A stretch of 8,583 bases of DNA from contig DDQN01000104.1 in the NCBI GenBank assembly GCA_002342685.1, positions 1-8,583 on the forward strand, read 5' to 3'. The position numbers and the translations under genes were made by a program. The notes beneath the pieces were generated by a model. It was not told the origin of the DNA. It searched no databases and worked only from the letters and a program-made list of their open reading frames with translations. Position 1 is the stretch's first letter. Each line of letters opens with the position of its first letter. Shown in pieces: positions 6,189 to 8,583 of the stretch. Source of the stretch: Vibrio sp. UBA2441 (GTDB lineage Bacteria; Pseudomonadota; Gammaproteobacteria; Enterobacterales; Vibrionaceae).

Positions 6189-6193
6189 AAGAT
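6148..6193 (+). promoter_or_regulatory. Candidate antitoxin-toxin promoter with overlapping operator
   Basis: TTGCCC (6148-6153) and TAACAT (6171-6176), 17 bases apart, each match sigma-70 boxes at four of six positions. An imperfect palindrome, ATTTGT-N6-ACAAGAT (6175-6193), overlaps the -10 box and the expected start point. Ribbon-helix-helix antitoxins usually repress their own operon by binding such a site, so this fits autoregulation by the antitoxin encoded just downstream. Confidence 0.4.
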
Positions 6194-6205
6194 ATGGAGC
6201 ACATC

Positions 6206-6490
6206 ATGGACACTCGAATTCAGTTTCGTGTTGATGAAGAAACGAAACGACTAGCTCAACAAATGGCAGAAAGCCAAGGCAGAACATTAAGTGATGCTTG
6301 CCGTGAGTTAACTGAGCAACTAGCAGACCAACAGAGAAAGACGTTATCTCACGACACATGGTTAACTGAACAAGTAAACCTGGCTTTTGAGAAGTTTGAC
6401 TCAGGAAACACGGTTTTTGTTGACCACGAATCTGCTAAATCTCGCATGGCTGAGCGCAAAGTTAAAATCCGTAACCGAGGCAAACTATGA
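6206..6490 (+). CDS. RelB/DinJ-family antitoxin
   Basis: A 94-residue antitoxin. The N-terminal MDTRIQFRVDEETKRLAQQ followed by GRTLSDACRELTEQLAD (about residues 3-41) is the ribbon-helix-helix DNA-binding domain of the RelB/DinJ family. The C-terminal half is charged and should wrap around and neutralise the toxin. The ATG at 6206 is preferred over an upstream in-frame ATG at 6137, because GGAG lies 7 bases before it and the family begins exactly here. The upstream start would add a cysteine-containing extension and cover the likely promoter. The toxin gene overlaps by ATGA. As in related modules, the antitoxin, alone or with toxin, probably represses the operon. Confidence 0.88.
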   Translation: MDTRIQFRVDEETKRLAQQMAESQGRTLSDACRELTEQLADQQRKTLSHDTWLTEQVNLAFEKFDSGNTVFVDHESAKSRMAERKVKIRNRGKL

Positions 6491-6765
6491 TTTTGTGGGA
6501 AGAAGAATCTCTTAACGATCGTGAGAAGATCTTTGAATTTCTTTATGACTTCAACCCAGAATCTGCTGATAAAACCGATGAGGTCATCGAAGCAAAAGTT
6601 GAAAACCTTTTAACGCAACCTCTAATGGGAGTGCAAAGGGGCGGAATTAGAGGACGACTGCTCATTGTGCCTGAGATCTCAATGATCGTTTCCTACTGGG
6701 TTGAAGGCGATATCGTTCGCATCATGCGCGTACTACACCAAAAACAAAAATTCCCTGTGAACTAA
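6487..6765 (+). CDS. RelE/ParE-superfamily toxin
   Basis: A 92-residue basic protein with the RelE/ParE fold pattern. An N-terminal beta strand (ILWEEESLND) precedes two helices (about 10-45), then LLTQPLMGVQRGGIRGRLLIV and SYWVEGDIVRIMRVLHQKQKFP form the C-terminal beta sheet. The pattern 'P..G..…R..lv…..Y.v.….v.i.rVlH..Q.fP' is the family signature. Members either cut mRNA in the ribosome (RelE) or poison DNA gyrase (ParE). The closing HQKQKFP is ParE-like while the partner antitoxin is RelB/DinJ-like, so the target cannot be called. GAGG sits 6 bases before the ATG, inside the antitoxin gene, and the ATGA overlap couples translation. The module lies between diverged direct repeats. Confidence 0.88.
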   Translation: MILWEEESLNDREKIFEFLYDFNPESADKTDEVIEAKVENLLTQPLMGVQRGGIRGRLLIVPEISMIVSYWVEGDIVRIMRVLHQKQKFPVN

Positions 6766-6785
6766 TAATGTCTACTGAGCAACTA

Positions 6786-6821
6786 ATGCCACATACGACT
6801 AACCAGTAACAGGACTGGCAT
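6786..6821 (+). other. Nested inverted repeats after the toxin gene
   Basis: ATGCCA (6786-6791) can pair with TGGCAT (6816-6821), and CCAGT (6803-6807) can pair with ACTGG (6814-6818). These are alternative, mutually exclusive stems. No T-run follows, so this is not a typical terminator. The right arm is part of the direct-repeat core GGCATGATAAAAG, hinting that the structure belongs to that repeat. Confidence 0.3.
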
Positions 6822-6857
6822 GATAAAAGCCCGGAGGAGGTAATCATTGTTATCGAT
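6805..6857 (+). repeat. Right copy of diverged direct repeat flanking the toxin-antitoxin segment
   Basis: The counterpart of 5731-5783. It carries GGCATGATAAAAG at 6817-6829 and AGGTAATCAT at 6838-6847. A further weaker echo of the first block (GTAACACGGACAAGCA, 6872-6887) follows it, and the similarity fades into the end of the diguanylate cyclase gene. The stretch 6766-6912 contains no other gene. Confidence 0.6.
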
Positions 6858-6912
6858 GAACTGGAATAATCGTAACACGGACAAGCAACACTAAGTGAGA
6901 CTCATAGAAGAA

Positions 6913-8274
6913 TTACCTATCCGGAAAACAAGTGATTGTGTTCTTGCCTTCTTCTTTTGATGTATACAGAGCTTGGTCTGCCCGAACAAAAATATCGTCC
7001 GTTTTATCTTGCTCTTTCACCTCAGCAATTCCTATGCTGATTGTACATGTGCCAATTGCTGGAAATTGATGCTCAGTGACCAGACGCTGAAGTTTTTTCG
7101 CCTGGATAATCGCAGCACTTCGATCGGTATTCGTACAGAGAATAGTAAATTCATCCCCTCCCCATCTCGCTAACATATCACTTTGACGAATGTTCTTTTT
7201 CAGTATGTCCACTAATACAATAAGGGTCTCATCACCTATTACATGTCCATAAGTGTCATTAACTTCCTTGAAGTTATCGACATCAATTAATATGAGAGAG
7301 AACGCTTGCTTATAGCGTTTATAACGATTGAGTTCACACTCAAAGCAATGTTCAAATTTTATTCGGTTATCTATTCCCGTGAGCGAATCCGTTTCAGAAA
7401 GCGACCTAAGCTCGCGGGTTGTAGAGTGAACCTGCCGTTTTAGCATCAAGATATAAAACAAGATAAAAATGAACGTTAATATACCAATTGTCGACAGAAA
7501 ACTAGGTAGAACCCATTGCGGTAGTTGGCTATCTGACTGAATCCATTTATTTACTATACGATCAAAGTCTTCATCGGGCAGTTCTGACAGAGCTTTATTA
7601 ATCAGTTTTAGCTGGTCTGCATCCCCTTCTGCAACGGCCGCCCTCAACCGTTCCATGTAAAGCGTTTCAACCGCACTGAATGCCGTTGGCTCCCCATTTT
7701 TATGCAGATAATACATCGCAGCTGTATAGTCTGACGCAAACGCTTTTAGCTCTCCAGAGATTGCTGCGTTGAGTAATGCTGTTGTGCCGGTATATAACGT
7801 CGTTTTCACCTCTGGGTAATTTTTATTGATGAACCCTTCGGAGAACCCCCCACGGATAATGCCAACATTGATATCACCTATGTCATAGAGACCATCGATA
7901 TTTAAGTCCGTAGATACAAATAACCGGGTTGCGATAGGAATGCGAATGGGAACAGAGAAGTCGAGATACTCGTCTCGGTCATTGGATTGGAATAATCCAG
8001 CATGCACGTCAACATCACCGCTGCGCATCATTTCTAGCGTGTTGCTCCAGTCAGTATTGATATACTCGACTTCGACGGCTTGTTGCCTGCCCAGCTCTGT
8101 CCATAAGTCATAGAGAATGCCTTTAGGTTGTCCGTCCTCACCAATAAAAGAAAACGGCGGCCATGAACTAGAGTTGACCACTGTAATTTTTTTGCTTTCT
8201 TCTGAAGCGTAACCTGCACTGGTTAAGCCTATGACAGAAAGGATGACTAAGGTTAAAACTCGGATCCAAAACAT
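6913..8274 (-). CDS. Membrane diguanylate cyclase with periplasmic solute-binding sensor
   Basis: A 453-residue inner-membrane enzyme that should make cyclic di-GMP from two GTP. A signal peptide (about 1-23) exports a family-3 solute-binding-protein domain (about 29-246; SSWPPFSFIGEDGQPKGI at its start, NDRDEYLDFSVPI in the middle). A single membrane helix (about 254-278) leads to a cytoplasmic GGDEF domain. The GGDEF signature is intact at 372-376 (RWGGDEFTIL), D331 in LIDVDNF is the expected metal ligand, and RQSD (363-366), five residues before GGDEF, is an intact product-inhibition I-site. So it is probably active and feedback-limited, with a small periplasmic ligand, perhaps an amino acid, tuning activity. 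The ATG at 8274 is preferred to a TTG one codon upstream; neither has a good Shine-Dalgarno. The gene stands alone. Confidence 0.92.
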   Translation of the reverse strand: MFWIRVLTLVILSVIGLTSAGYASEESKKITVVNSSSWPPFSFIGEDGQPKGILYDLWTELGRQQAVEVEYINTDWSNTLEMMRSGDVDVHAGLFQSNDRDEYLDFSVPIRIPIATRLFVSTDLNIDGLYDIGDINVGIIRGGFSEGFINKNYPEVKTTLYTGTTALLNAAISGELKAFASDYTAAMYYLHKNGEPTAFSAVETLYMERLRAAVAEGDADQLKLINKALSELPDEDFDRIVNKWIQSDSQLPQWVLPSFLSTIGILTFIFILFYILMLKRQVHSTTRELRSLSETDSLTGIDNRIKFEHCFECELNRYKRYKQAFSLILIDVDNFKEVNDTYGHVIGDETLIVLVDILKKNIRQSDMLARWGGDEFTILCTNTDRSAAIIQAKKLQRLVTEHQFPAIGTCTISIGIAEVKEQDKTDDIFVRADQALYTSKEEGKNTITCFPDR

Positions 8275-8309
8275 CAAAAACCAAACAACTAAGGACTAAT
8301 ATAGTGTTG

Positions 8310-8315
8310 AGTATA
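8310..8315 (-). promoter_or_regulatory. Possible -10 box of the diguanylate cyclase gene
   Basis: On the minus strand TATACT lies about 36 bases before the ATG and matches the -10 consensus at five of six positions. The -35 region 17 bases upstream (TCGTTA) is poor. The rest of the intergenic stretch 8320-8530 is AT-rich; it contains a TTGACA at 8366-8371 on the plus strand without a good -10 partner and a small GATCAT-C-ATGATC palindrome. I see no gene in it. Confidence 0.25.
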
Positions 8316-8530
8316 ATTCAGCTATGACATATTAACGACCTAGGAATAGCCTAATTTTAATATTTTTGACAAAACCATCAATAGTGTGATTTGCGCGCTA
8401 TTTTAAAACCACGTGAAACCGACTTTATAGCTTAAGGTACTTTTCTTATGAAATGATGTGGACTCTTGTACAACTTAATTAGCTTTTAGATCATCATGAT
8501 CCTAATGCTCTATTCACTGCACATATAACG

Positions 8531-8559
8531 AAAAAACCCCAGCATTTCTGCTGGGGTTT
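8531..8559 (-). terminator. Strong intrinsic terminator of the rRNA operon
   Basis: AAACCCCAGCA (8534-8544) and TGCTGGGGTTT (8549-8559) form a perfect 11-base stem with a 4-base loop. On the minus strand the stem is followed by a run of six T (counting the T's that close the stem). It stands 10 bases after the 5S rRNA end, as expected for the end of an rrn operon. The plus-strand side is followed by CTTTAATT, so it may work in both directions, but no plus-strand gene needs it here. Confidence 0.9.
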
Positions 8560-8569
8560 CTTTAATTCA

Positions 8570-8583
8570 AAGCCTGGCGATGT
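8570..8583 (-). rRNA. rrf: 3' end of 5S rRNA (partial)
   Basis: The last 14 bases read on the minus strand as ACATCGCCAGGCTT, the 3'-terminal strand of gammaproteobacterial 5S rRNA (E. coli ends AACTGCCAGGCAT; Vibrio ends CATCGCCAGGC-). The gene continues beyond the window. The strong terminator directly downstream supports the call. Only a few bases are visible, but the match and the context agree. An rRNA operon therefore lies to the right, transcribed toward this window. Confidence 0.75.

Noticed and set aside
6766..6912. Integron attC site after the toxin-antitoxin genes
   Set aside because: Short nested inverted repeats are present, but the paired RYYYAAC/GTTRRRY core sites and the long imperfect palindrome of Vibrio attC sites are not seen.
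8366..8400. Plus-strand promoter starting with TTGACA
   Set aside because: No acceptable -10 box lies 16-18 bases downstream, and no plus-strand gene follows.
8567..8583. Possible C-terminus of a minus-strand protein (…IARL then TGA)
   Set aside because: The same bases match the 3' end of 5S rRNA and are followed at the right distance by a strong terminator, which explains them better.
1..8583. CRISPR array or tRNA genes
   Set aside because: No regularly spaced repeats with unique spacers and no cloverleaf with a TTCRANY arm were found on either strand.

Overview
The window looks like chromosomal DNA from a gammaproteobacterium, most likely Vibrionaceae. The best clue is the right edge: the last bases read, on the minus strand, as the 3' end of a 5S rRNA (…ACATCGCCAGGCTTT), followed by a very strong terminator. 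This is how rrn operons end in Vibrio-like genomes. Gene types and composition elsewhere fit. The species cannot be named from the sequence.

Left region (1-1918). The window opens inside a uvrB reading frame that keeps its sequence only as far as the tyrosine-rich beta-hairpin (…SYYDYYQP). At base 104/105 it switches abruptly to unrelated AT-rich DNA, continues in frame for 15 residues and stops. Four bases later starts a tightly packed pair: a small PqqD-like protein (RiPP recognition element type) and a MATE-family exporter that overlaps it by ATGA. These two look like the surviving recognition and export parts of a ribosomal-peptide modification cassette. No radical SAM enzyme and no convincing precursor gene is visible here. 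The cassette is clearly AT-richer than the DNA to its right. It ends in a 160-base junction holding an orphan reading-frame fragment and what looks like one arm of a terminator.

Middle region (1915-5652). A divergent LysR-type regulator faces a minus-strand group: an AhpD-like carboxymuconolactone decarboxylase-family protein, a large PNPOx-like/ferredoxin-reductase/[2Fe-2S] fusion oxidoreductase, and an HPP-family membrane protein. They probably form one regulated unit for redox or nitrogen-oxide stress; that function is inferred. A TTCCA-N5-TGGAA dyad between the divergent genes is a good candidate LysR operator.

Right-middle region (5653-6912). A gene-poor stretch carries tandem GATAAC repeats, an inverted repeat and a doubtful minus-strand ORF. 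It leads to a RelB/DinJ-RelE/ParE-type toxin-antitoxin operon. Diverged direct repeats (sharing GGCATGATAAAAG and AGGTAATCAT) lie on both sides of the toxin-antitoxin segment.

Right region (6913-8583). A minus-strand membrane diguanylate cyclase has a periplasmic solute-binding sensor domain and intact GGDEF and I-site motifs. It is followed by about 250 bases of intergenic DNA and the end of the rrn operon.
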